Below, in pieces: positions 32,682 to 40,808 of a DNA stretch of 64,000 nt; position 1 is the stretch's first letter, and each line of letters begins with the position of its first letter. The stretch is from the NCBI RefSeq assembly GCF_028736215.1, contig NZ_CP117883.1:5022001-5086000 (forward strand), read 5' to 3'. Below the pieces are notes generated by a model that had not been told where the DNA came from, ran no database searches, and saw only the letters and a list, made by a program, of their open reading frames with translations. The position numbers were made by a program, and so were the translations under genes. This DNA comes from Mucilaginibacter sp. KACC 22773. GTDB taxonomy: Bacteria; Bacteroidota; Bacteroidia; Sphingobacteriales; Sphingobacteriaceae.

Positions 32682-35384
32682 ATGAGTATTGCTAAAACAT
32701 ATTTGCCTAAAGAAACCGAAGATAAATGGTACAGTTATTGGTTACAGCACGATTTTTTTAAATCGGTGCCTGATGAGCGCGAACCTTATACTATAGTGAT
32801 TCCGCCGCCAAACGTTACCGGGGTTTTGCATATGGGGCATATGCTAAACAATACCATTCAGGATGTATTGGTACGCCGCGCCCGCATGAAAGGCAAAAAT
32901 GCCTGCTGGGTACCCGGAACAGATCATGCCAGTATTGCTACCGAAGCCAAAGTGGTGGCCATGCTTAAAGAGCGAGGCATCAGCAAAAAAGACCTTACCC
33001 GCCCCGAATTTTTAACTTACGCCTGGGAGTGGAAAGAAAAATACGGTGGTATCATTCTCGATCAGCTTAAAAAATTAGGCGCATCATGCGATTGGGGCCG
33101 TACCAAATTTACCATGGATCCCGAAATGTCTGAAGCGGTGATTGATACCTTTATTCACCTGTACAAAAAAGGCCTGATATACCGCGGTGTGCGCATGGTA
33201 AACTGGGACCCGCAGGGAAAAACGGCGGTATCTGACGAGGAAGTTATCCGTAAAGAAGTAAATCAGAAGCTTTATTATATTAAGTACGAAGTAGTGAGTA
33301 GTGAGTCGTCAATGGTAGGTAGTGAATTGCCGATGGCTGTTAACGATGGCACCACTCACCACTCACCACTCACCACTCACTACTTAACCATTGCCACAAC
33401 CCGCCCGGAAACCATTATGGCCGATGCTGCTATCTGTATCAACCCTAATGATGAGCGGTACATCCACCTTCACGGAAAAACTGTTTATATCCCTTTAATT
33501 AAACGCGAGATCCCGGTTATACTGGACGAATACGTTACGATGGATTTTGGTACGGGTTGTTTAAAGGTAACCCCGGCGCATGATTTGAATGACTATGAGC
33601 TTGGCCAAAAACACAACCTGCCCGTTATTGATATTTTAAATGACGATGGTACGCTGAACGAAAAGGCGCAGATACTGGTAGGTGAAGACCGTTTTATGGC
33701 CCGTAAAAAAATAGCCGGTTTACTGGAGGAAGCTGGTGCTTTGGCCAAAGTGGAGGATTATAAATCACAAATCGGGTTCAGCGAACGTACCGATGCTGTT
33801 ATCGAGCCAAAATTATCGATGCAATGGTTTTGCAAAATGAGCGAGATGGCCAAACCTGCATTGGATTATGTACTAAACGGCGAGATAAAACTGATCCCGG
33901 AAAAGTTTATAAACACCTATCGTCACTGGATGGAGAACGTAAGGGACTGGAACATCAGCCGCCAGTTGTGGTGGGGACAACAAATCCCGGCATGGTACCT
34001 TCCAAACGGCGAATTTGTTATTGCCAAAAACATTGACGAAGCATTAGCCGAAGCAAAACTCAAAACTCAAAACTCACTACTCACTACTGACGACCTACGC
34101 CAGGACCCCGATGTGGTTGATACCTGGTTTTCATCGTGGTTGTGGCCTATATCGGTATTCGATGGTTTTAAAGACCCTAATAATGCCGATATTAACTATT
34201 ATTATCCAACTAACGACCTGGTAACCGCCCCCGAGATCCTGTTTTTCTGGGTAGCCAGGATGATTATGGCTGGCCATGAGTTTAGGGGAGAGTTACCTTT
34301 TAGAAACGTTTACCTTACTGGAATTGTAAGGGATAAGCTGGGTCGTAAAATGTCGAAATCATTGGGTAACTCGCCCGATCCGCTTGATCTTATCGAGCAA
34401 TACGGCGCCGATGGCGTACGTGTAGGTATGCTGCTTTGCTCGCCTGCCGGTAACGATTTAATGTTTGATGTAAGCTATTGCGAACAGGGCCGTAATTTTG
34501 CTAATAAAATTTGGAATGCCTTTAAATTACTAAAAGGTTGGGAGGTTGATGATAGCCTTGAAAACCCCAATAAAATTGCAATTGAATGGTTTGGCAGCAG
34601 GTTTAACCAGGCCCTGGGCGAGATTGAAGATGACTTTGGCCAATACCGTTTATCAGAAGCGTTAATGGCTACCTATAAGCTGGTTTGGGATGATTTCTGT
34701 GCCTGGTACCTGGAGATGATTAAGCCCGCTTACCAGCAACCAATTGATAAAGTTACTTATGCAGCTACCGTTCAGTACTTTGAGAATATATTGAAAGTGC
34801 TTCACCCCTTTATGCCGTTCCTTACCGAGGAATTATGGCATGATGAAATATTTGGCGAACGCACCGAAAAAGACTGCTGTATTGTTGCCCAATTGCCAAA
34901 CATTGGGGAAATAAATACACAACTACTTGAAGAAGTGGAGATAGTAAAAATTGTTCTTACGCAAATCAGGAATATTCGTAATAAAAATGAAATTTCGCCT
35001 AAAGAGGCGCTGAGCCTTTCATATAAATCAAACTCGGGCATAAATTACCTGCAGTACGCGGCCATTATAGCCAAACTGGGTAATATATGCGAGTTTGCAT
35101 CTGTTGCCGATAAAGTTTCAGGAGCGGTTAATTTTATTGCTTCAACCGATGAGTTTTTTATTCCGTTAAGCCAGAAGCTTGACCCTGTTGTTGAGTGCGC
35201 GAGGCTTGTAAAAGAGAAGGACTACCTTTTAGGTTTCCTTAAAGCGGTTAACGCGAAGCTTGGCAACGAGCGTTTTATGGCCAATGCCAAACCCGAAATT
35301 ATTGAAATTGAGCAACGCAAAAAGGCCGATGCCGAAGCCAAATTGAGCATCATTGAACAAAACATGGTTGATTTGGCTTGCTAA
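32682..35384 (+). CDS. valS: Valyl-tRNA synthetase
   Basis: 900 aa from ATG 32682 (a TTG at 32673 adds three residues). Class I motifs: HMGH in PPNVTGVLHMGHMLN, KMSKS in LGRKMSKSLGNSPDP, editing-domain entry TIATTRPETIMADAA, and a C-terminal coiled-coil arm (LARKEK-type). It charges tRNA-Val and edits threonine. A stretch of about 30 residues (YEV-VSSESSM to TTHHSPLTTH) before the editing domain is encoded by a heptad palindrome (33291-33383) and looks like an in-frame insertion. A second heptad run encodes about residues 458-471. Confidence 0.97.
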   Translation: MSIAKTYLPKETEDKWYSYWLQHDFFKSVPDEREPYTIVIPPPNVTGVLHMGHMLNNTIQDVLVRRARMKGKNACWVPGTDHASIATEAKVVAMLKERGISKKDLTRPEFLTYAWEWKEKYGGIILDQLKKLGASCDWGRTKFTMDPEMSEAVIDTFIHLYKKGLIYRGVRMVNWDPQGKTAVSDEEVIRKEVNQKLYYIKYEVVSSESSMVGSELPMAVNDGTTHHSPLTTHYLTIATTRPETIMADAAICINPNDERYIHLHGKTVYIPLIKREIPVILDEYVTMDFGTGCLKVTPAHDLNDYELGQKHNLPVIDILNDDGTLNEKAQILVGEDRFMARKKIAGLLEEAGALAKVEDYKSQIGFSERTDAVIEPKLSMQWFCKMSEMAKPALDYVLNGEIKLIPEKFINTYRHWMENVRDWNISRQLWWGQQIPAWYLPNGEFVIAKNIDEALAEAKLKTQNSLLTTDDLRQDPDVVDTWFSSWLWPISVFDGFKDPNNADINYYYPTNDLVTAPEILFFWVARMIMAGHEFRGELPFRNVYLTGIVRDKLGRKMSKSLGNSPDPLDLIEQYGADGVRVGMLLCSPAGNDLMFDVSYCEQGRNFANKIWNAFKLLKGWEVDDSLENPNKIAIEWFGSRFNQALGEIEDDFGQYRLSEALMATYKLVWDDFCAWYLEMIKPAYQQPIDKVTYAATVQYFENILKVLHPFMPFLTEELWHDEIFGERTEKDCCIVAQLPNIGEINTQLLEEVEIVKIVLTQIRNIRNKNEISPKEALSLSYKSNSGINYLQYAAIIAKLGNICEFASVADKVSGAVNFIASTDEFFIPLSQKLDPVVECARLVKEKDYLLGFLKAVNAKLGNERFMANAKPEIIEIEQRKKADAEAKLSIIEQNMVDLAC
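33291..33383. repeat. Heptad palindrome inside valS
   Basis: Left words GTAGTGA, GTAGTGA; right words ACCACTC four times then ACTACTT. The outermost 9 bases GTAGTGAGT and ACTCACTAC are inverted copies. The element is 93 bp (31 codons), has no stop in the valS frame, and the flanking codons resume the normal ValRS sequence (YLTIATTRPETI). Confidence 0.85.
34053..34092. repeat. Second heptad run inside valS
   Basis: GCAAAAC, TCAAAAC, TCAAAAC, TCACTAC, TCACTAC, TGACGAC in steps of seven, encoding AKLKTQNSLLTTDD. The protein seems to keep normal family length here, so it may be a sequence replacement or conversion rather than an insertion. Confidence 0.65.
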
Positions 35385-35482
35385 TTGCATGAACGAGAGG
35401 CTGCGAAATACAAAATGGAGGTAGGTATTCAACGTTAATTGATTAGCTATAATACGTTTTGTATAAGCAAGGTGCTTTAATC

Positions 35483-37288
35483 ATGAGTAAAGGAGTAAGC
35501 TTTTTCAATTTTTCAATTTTCAGGATTTTATCAAAGGAGCAGCCTTTTCTTGACCAGGCTCGTATCCGGTTGCTTTATTTTGGTTTCCCCTTAGTGTTCA
35601 TTGCCTTAGGGGCCGTTTTCATGAGTGTTTATTTCCAGGGTCAAACTATGCTGGCCTATACAGCCGGTGTATTAATGGTTTGTGTAGCCGGGCTGTTTAA
35701 ATTTTTAACATACCGGCCTCAATGGCGTTTAATTTCTCATTTACTGCTTAGCGCGGGTACTATTGTTAACCTTAGCATAGTTTATATTACTTTACAAACT
35801 GTAAATATAGTTACTGTACAGGTAATTATATTAGTTATTGTATTTAGCTATTACATGCTTGGGCAAACCGGCGGGCTTATTTATTCGTTGTTGAATGCGA
35901 TGCCTGTATTGGTTTTCATGATTATTGAATTCACAAAGGGGTACGTTATTGGTATTAAGCCAGACAGGATAGATCAATCTACTATTATTATTACCCTTTT
36001 TGCCAATTTTATCCTGTTGATATTTATTCACAGCCATTTTTATACCGCCTTTTTAAAGAATATAAAACAGCTGAAAGAAAGCGGTGAAGATTTGGTTGCA
36101 CTAAACGCCCAGCTTGAAAAAGCAATAAGCAAAGCCGAAAAATCAACCCAGGCCAAGTCGGAGTTTTTATCTACAATGTCGCATGAAATCCGCACGCCGT
36201 TAAACGCGGTAATAGGCATGAGCAACCTGCTAATAATGGGCAACCCGAGGGCCGATCAGAAAGAAAATCTTGAGATCCTGAAGTTTTCGGCCAATAACCT
36301 TTTGGCCGTTGTAAACGATGTACTTGATTTTAACAAAATTGAATCGGGCAAGTTAGTTTTTGAAAATATCCGTTTTAACCTGGTTGAGCTAATGAACAAT
36401 ATTTGCGGCGCGCAAATGATTAAGGCCGAAGAAAAAGGATTGTTGTTTAAGCTTGACGTGGATAGCTCCCTTTGCAACAAGATAATTTTTGGCGATCCTA
36501 CCCGTATTACGCAAATTATTTATAACCTGGTAAGCAATGCCATAAAATTTACTGCAAAAGGCAACGTATGGGTTAGGGTTACCTGTTTTGAGGATAGGCA
36601 CAATACGGTTACGGTTAAATTTGCGATAAGAGATACAGGTATTGGCATCGAAGAACATAACCTCACCAGTATTTTTGAGCCCTTTACCCAGGAATCATTA
36701 ACCACAACCCGCCAGTACGGCGGCACTGGATTAGGTTTGGCTATTGTGAAACGTTTGCTGGATTTACAGGGCCTGCATATGGATATATCAAGCATACCAG
36801 GTTCAGGTTCGGAGTTTTCATTTAATATGGAGTTCCCGGTATCAACAGAAATGGCAGTTGAAAAAGCCATAACTCCTTTGGTGCAGCCGCGTGAAAAAGC
36901 CGATGTTATATCGGGTATCCGTGTGCTTATTGCCGAAGATAACATGGTAAATGTTATGTTGATGAAAAAACTATTATCTAAATGGAACATAACACCAACC
37001 GTTGCCGAAAACGGCCTGCGCGCGGTTGAATTGATGCAATATGGCAACTTTGATATTATACTGATGGACCTGCAGATGCCGGTAATGAATGGTCTTGATG
37101 CCACCATGGAGATCAGAAAAATGGCCGATCCTAAAAAATCGCACATTCCTATTATTGCCCTTACGGCTTCGGCACTGCTGGATATTAAAGAGAAAATTTT
37201 TGAGGCCGGTATGAACGATTATGTTTCGAAACCATTTAAGCCCGACGAACTGCTGGAGAAAATGCACCTCCTGGTACGCGCTGCTTAA
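35483..37288 (+). CDS. Hybrid sensor histidine kinase / response regulator
   Basis: 601 aa from ATG 35483 (a TTG at 35459 is possible). Five or six membrane segments in residues 30-195, a short coiled coil, HisKA with His234 (STMSHEIRTPLNAVIGM), HATPase_c (NLVSNAIKFTAKG, DTGIGI, GGTGLGLAIVKRL), then a receiver domain with Asp529 (IILMDLQMPVMNG) and Lys in YVSKPFKP. No output domain, so a phosphotransfer protein or separate regulator must act downstream. Its stop overlaps that of the convergent gene by 4 bp. Confidence 0.92.
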   Translation: MSKGVSFFNFSIFRILSKEQPFLDQARIRLLYFGFPLVFIALGAVFMSVYFQGQTMLAYTAGVLMVCVAGLFKFLTYRPQWRLISHLLLSAGTIVNLSIVYITLQTVNIVTVQVIILVIVFSYYMLGQTGGLIYSLLNAMPVLVFMIIEFTKGYVIGIKPDRIDQSTIIITLFANFILLIFIHSHFYTAFLKNIKQLKESGEDLVALNAQLEKAISKAEKSTQAKSEFLSTMSHEIRTPLNAVIGMSNLLIMGNPRADQKENLEILKFSANNLLAVVNDVLDFNKIESGKLVFENIRFNLVELMNNICGAQMIKAEEKGLLFKLDVDSSLCNKIIFGDPTRITQIIYNLVSNAIKFTAKGNVWVRVTCFEDRHNTVTVKFAIRDTGIGIEEHNLTSIFEPFTQESLTTTRQYGGTGLGLAIVKRLLDLQGLHMDISSIPGSGSEFSFNMEFPVSTEMAVEKAITPLVQPREKADVISGIRVLIAEDNMVNVMLMKKLLSKWNITPTVAENGLRAVELMQYGNFDIILMDLQMPVMNGLDATMEIRKMADPKKSHIPIIALTASALLDIKEKIFEAGMNDYVSKPFKPDELLEKMHLLVRAA

Positions 37289-37743
37289 ACAGGTTTGCTG
37301 TAAGCAGGCAACTCTTCAATAAACTGATATTTTCTTTTTTCGTGATTAATGGTACAATAAAAATGCTGCAGGCCGTTGCTTACCGCTAATAGTGATACTT
37401 TGTGCACCATATTATAACGGGCTACCTGATCGAAAGTCTTTTGATCGATACTAACGGATGGCGCTTTGCATTCTACAATCAAAATTCTTTGCCCACTGCT
37501 GTCAAATACTACTATATCGGTGCGTTTTTGCAGCCCGTTAAGCTTAAGGCCACCCTCGAGCCGGATGAGCGAACGCGGATAGCCTTTTTGCCTGATGAGG
37601 TATTGTACAAAATGCTGCCGCACCCACTCCTCGGGTGTAAGTATTATGTTTTTTTTACGGATTTCATCAAACAAGCTCAACTGCCCGTTATCGTCGCTTA
37701 TTTTAAAAGGATAGGGAGGAAGATTGAGAGGTGGTAAATTCAA
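37285..37743 (-). CDS. HsdR N-terminal-type nuclease-fold protein (TTG start in repeat)
   Basis: 152 aa. The domain (HSDR_N_2) has TDIVVFDSSGQRILIVECKAPS, the D-x(n)-ExK core of PD-(D/E)xK nucleases, without the helicase part of HsdR. Stand-alone forms are usual next to holA in Bacteroidota; function unknown. No ATG is available: translation must begin at TTG 37743 (MNLPPLNLPPYPF). That TTG is part of a heptad word of the adjoining repeat (ACTTTTG, AATTTTG type). Confidence 0.82.
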   Translation of the reverse strand: MNLPPLNLPPYPFKISDDNGQLSLFDEIRKKNIILTPEEWVRQHFVQYLIRQKGYPRSLIRLEGGLKLNGLQKRTDIVVFDSSGQRILIVECKAPSVSIDQKTFDQVARYNMVHKVSLLAVSNGLQHFYCTINHEKRKYQFIEELPAYSKPV

Positions 37744-37975
37744 AAGTCAAAATTCAAAAGTCAAAATTCAAAAATAGGAAGTAATGTGAATAAGATAAGT
37801 GAAATTCAAATATTACTTTCCACATTATGGCAATAGCAACATTTTACCGCTTCGTTTTTTTAATTTTGAATACTCAGCCAAAAAGTCATTTTTGACTTTT
37901 GAATTTTTAATTTTGACTTAAAAGAACCAGGAAGTCATTTTTGAATTTTGACTTTTGAATTTTGACTTAAAAAGA
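37738..37975. repeat. Heptad palindrome (AAAATTC/AAAAGTC family) between divergent genes
   Basis: Left arm AAAAGTC, AAAATTC, AAAAGTC, AAAATTC, AAAAATA. Right arm ATTTTTG, ACTTTTG, AATTTTT, AATTTTG, ACTTAAA, AGAACCA, GGAAGTC, ATTTTTG, AATTTTG, ACTTTTG, AATTTTG, ACTTAAA, twelve heptads without a break. The left arm includes the start codon of the HsdR_N gene; the right arm ends 4 bp before the holA ATG. Confidence 0.92.
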
Positions 37976-38998
37976 ATGACCGCAGCAGATATAGTAAAGG
38001 ATATAAAGAACCGTAAATACAAGCCCCTGTACCTGTTGCACGGCGAAGAGCCTTATTTTATTGATGTAGTGAGCAACTACATTGAACATCACCTGCTGCC
38101 AGAGGCCGAGAAGGGCTTTAACCAAACCGTAGTATATGGCAAAGATACCGAGATGATGGCCGTTCTTAACGCGGCCAAACGCTACCCCATGATGGCCGAT
38201 TACCAGGTAGTAATGGTGAAAGAAGCCCAGGATATGAAATGGGGCAAGGATGATGACAACAAAAAAGGCATCGACCCTTTATTGAGCTACCTGGAAAAAC
38301 CCCTGCCAAGTACCATACTGGTGTTTTGTTACAAATATGGCAAGTTTGATAAACGCAAAAAAACATACAAAGCAATTGAAAAAAACGGGCTCATTTTTGA
38401 GTCGGCTCCTTTGTATGATAGTAAGATACCTGCCTGGATAGAGGGCTTTATTAGCGATAAAGGTTATAAAATAAACCAACAGGCATCGGCCATGTTATCT
38501 GAATACCTGGGCAACGATTTATCTAAAATAGCCAACGAGCTGGAGAAACTGATGCTTAACATAGCTGCCGGGCAAGAGATTACCCTAAAACTGGTGCAGG
38601 ACAACATTGGCATCAGTAAAGAGTATAATGTATTTGAGCTGCAAACCGCCCTTGGTAAAAAGGATGTTTTAAAGGTTAACCAGATTATTAATTATTTTGA
38701 GGCAAACCCTAAGGCAAACCCCATTGTGCTTGTATTGGGTAACCTGAATAATTTTTTCAGCAAGGTGCTGGCCTATCATTATGTAAAAGATAAATCGCCT
38801 CAAAACGTTGCCCGCGAAATTGGCGTAAACCCGTATTTTGTAAAAGATTATGAGCTGGCCGGCCGTAGCTACAACTATTACAAAACCATGCAAATCATCA
38901 GCTATTTGCGTGAGTACGACCTGAAAAGCAAAGGTGTTGAATCAAACGCACCCCACGGTGAGTTAATGAAAGAACTAATGTTTAAAATACTGCATTAA
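37976..38998 (+). CDS. holA: DNA polymerase III subunit delta
   Basis: 340 aa from ATG 37976. Typical HolA opening YKPLYLLHGEEPYFIDVVSNYIE (P-loop-like GEE with no Walker lysine), domain III ending in YDLKSKGVESNAPHGELMKELMFKIL. The subunit opens the sliding clamp in the clamp loader. It is divergent from the HsdR_N gene, the standard neighbour in Bacteroidota. The upstream repeat ends 4 bp before the start, leaving almost no ordinary promoter DNA. Confidence 0.93.
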   Translation: MTAADIVKDIKNRKYKPLYLLHGEEPYFIDVVSNYIEHHLLPEAEKGFNQTVVYGKDTEMMAVLNAAKRYPMMADYQVVMVKEAQDMKWGKDDDNKKGIDPLLSYLEKPLPSTILVFCYKYGKFDKRKKTYKAIEKNGLIFESAPLYDSKIPAWIEGFISDKGYKINQQASAMLSEYLGNDLSKIANELEKLMLNIAAGQEITLKLVQDNIGISKEYNVFELQTALGKKDVLKVNQIINYFEANPKANPIVLVLGNLNNFFSKVLAYHYVKDKSPQNVAREIGVNPYFVKDYELAGRSYNYYKTMQIISYLREYDLKSKGVESNAPHGELMKELMFKILH

Positions 38999-39286
38999 CC
39001 TTTCTTTTGCCCAAATGTTAGCTTACCCTTGGGGGTGACAAGGTAACATTTTTGTTAGATGTATCACTCTGGTGCCTTTACCCGTACCCTTGATTTTTCA
39101 TGCTAAAATGGCTGATACAGCTTAGTTTAGCGGTTTTTCACCCATTGGCCTTCCAAGCCTGCTTATTTGTAAAGAAGTATTTACATTACAATAAAATTAA
39201 CCCGTAATTTAATTTATTATGTTCATCCCATCAAAGGTAACCTGCAGTGCTTTTGAGCCTCATTATCAACATAAATTATTTGAGAT
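38999..39286. other. Intergenic region before cysC
   Basis: No gene, repeat or hairpin that I can support in this 288-bp stretch. Confidence 0.4.
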
Positions 39287-39847
39287 ATGATACTTTTATT
39301 CTGCGGATTATCAGGAGCTGGTAAAACAACATTGGCTAAAAATGTTGCAAATGAATTAACCGGGCTTGGCATTAGGACTGAGATAATTGACGGCGATGAA
39401 TATCGCAAAGAAATTTGCCGCGATTTGGGCTTTAGCAAGGCCGATCGTTGCGAAAATATCCGGAGGCTGGGCTTCGTGGCCAGTCGATTTTCGGCCCACG
39501 GAATTGTTGCCATAGTGAGCGCTATAAACCCATATGACGAAATGCGCCGCGAACTTGCCGAAAAATACAAGCATGTAAACATTGTGCATATTGATTGCCC
39601 GGTAAAAAAGCTCATCAGCCGCGACACCAAGGGACTTTACAAAAAAGCTTTTTTACCCGATGGACACCCTGATAAACTAAAAAACCTGACAGGCATTAAC
39701 GCGCAGTTTGATGTTCCGTACGCTCCCGACCTGTATATAAACACCAACGAAAGCACCGTAGCGCAAAGCACCTCAACCTTGCTATATTTTATACTGAGCA
39801 ACCTTAACCCGTTTGATAAGGCCGAAAAAAAAGTAGCCCATACATAA
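39287..39847 (+). CDS. cysC: Adenylyl-sulfate (APS) kinase
   Basis: 186 aa. P-loop FCGLSGAGKTTLAKNV, IDGDEYRKEICRDLGFSKADR (APS-binding Asp/Arg pair), then ENIRRLGFVASRFSAHGIVAIVSAINPY, which is the CysC family pattern. It makes PAPS from APS and ATP. The next gene, 44 bp downstream, is a sulfotransferase, the PAPS user. No ATP sulfurylase or PAPS reductase is present in the window. Confidence 0.9.
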   Translation: MILLFCGLSGAGKTTLAKNVANELTGLGIRTEIIDGDEYRKEICRDLGFSKADRCENIRRLGFVASRFSAHGIVAIVSAINPYDEMRRELAEKYKHVNIVHIDCPVKKLISRDTKGLYKKAFLPDGHPDKLKNLTGINAQFDVPYAPDLYINTNESTVAQSTSTLLYFILSNLNPFDKAEKKVAHT

Positions 39848-39891
39848 TAGTTAAATCTGTAAGATAACAGCTATTAGCGCCACCGCACGTT

Positions 39892-40719
39892 ATGCAAAAA
39901 CGAACGCTTATTATAACCGGCATGCACCGCTCCGGTACCTCTCTTATAACGCACTGGCTTGCCAAATGCGGCATGCAGCTGGGCGAAAAAATGGTTGAGC
40001 CGGGCCCGGGAAATGCGGAAGGGCATTTTGAGGACGTAGAGTTTTTGAAGATCCATGAGGAGATCCTGACCAATCATAACCTGCCCAGGAACGGCTTAAC
40101 AGACGGATATGTTGACGCTGTTTCTATTTATGAGAAAGAGAAAATAAAAAGCATTATAAGGGTTAAACAGCAGTTGTACGACCAATGGGGTTGGAAAGAT
40201 CCCCGCACCTGTATGTTTCTTGATGTTTATAAAGAACTTATTCCAGATGCCCGTTATTTGGTTATTATGCGCGATTACCGGTCGGTAACCAGTTCATTGT
40301 TAAGGCGGGAGTTTAAAACTGTTGACAGAAAGTACCTGGACCGTAAACATTTATCAAGGTTGGTATGGCTAATTTTTAGACGGGCACACAGAAAAAAATC
40401 CTTTTACCGGATAAATACCGAAGCATATTTAAAAGTGTGGATTAACTATACCAGTGATATTTTAGCATGCATTAAAAAATTGGCCCCCGACGCTTTTGTT
40501 GTGGTTAACTACAACATGCTGAGCAAAGAGGATACACGCGTTTTTGGGCACCTGCAAAACAAATGGAATTTTTCGTTAACCTATTCAAAGTTTAAGGACG
40601 TGTTTAAAGAGAACCTGATAGGCCAGGATATTGATATAGATCCCTATATTACCAATAAAGCATTACTAAACCAGGCAAAGCAATTACAGGACGAATTGAT
40701 GGGATATATGAGCCTCTGA
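39892..40719 (+). CDS. PAPS-dependent sulfotransferase
   Basis: 275 aa. 5'-phosphosulfate loop LIITGMHRSGTSLITHWL at the N-terminus, WKDPRTCMFL, and the 3'-phosphate motif VIMRDYRSVTSSLLRRE. No membrane segment. It probably adds sulfate to a glycan, lipid or small molecule using PAPS from the upstream CysC; the acceptor is unknown. Confidence 0.85.
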   Translation: MQKRTLIITGMHRSGTSLITHWLAKCGMQLGEKMVEPGPGNAEGHFEDVEFLKIHEEILTNHNLPRNGLTDGYVDAVSIYEKEKIKSIIRVKQQLYDQWGWKDPRTCMFLDVYKELIPDARYLVIMRDYRSVTSSLLRREFKTVDRKYLDRKHLSRLVWLIFRRAHRKKSFYRINTEAYLKVWINYTSDILACIKKLAPDAFVVVNYNMLSKEDTRVFGHLQNKWNFSLTYSKFKDVFKENLIGQDIDIDPYITNKALLNQAKQLQDELMGYMSL

Positions 40720-40722
40720 AGG

Positions 40723-40808
40723 AAAGTCTTTAGTGGAAAGTCTTAAGTTCTACGTCAAAAAAATAATTCAGACTCAGAACTTTCGACTAAGTACTTATGA
40801 CTTAACAC
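40723..40808. repeat. Heptad palindrome (AAGTCTT family)
   Basis: Left GAAAGTC, TTTAGTG, GAAAGTC, TTAAGTT, CTACGTC; right GACTCAG, AACTTTC, GACTAAG, TACTTAT, GACTTAA. It spans the gap between the convergent sulfotransferase and PAS-kinase genes, starting 4 bp after one stop and touching the other. Confidence 0.85.
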
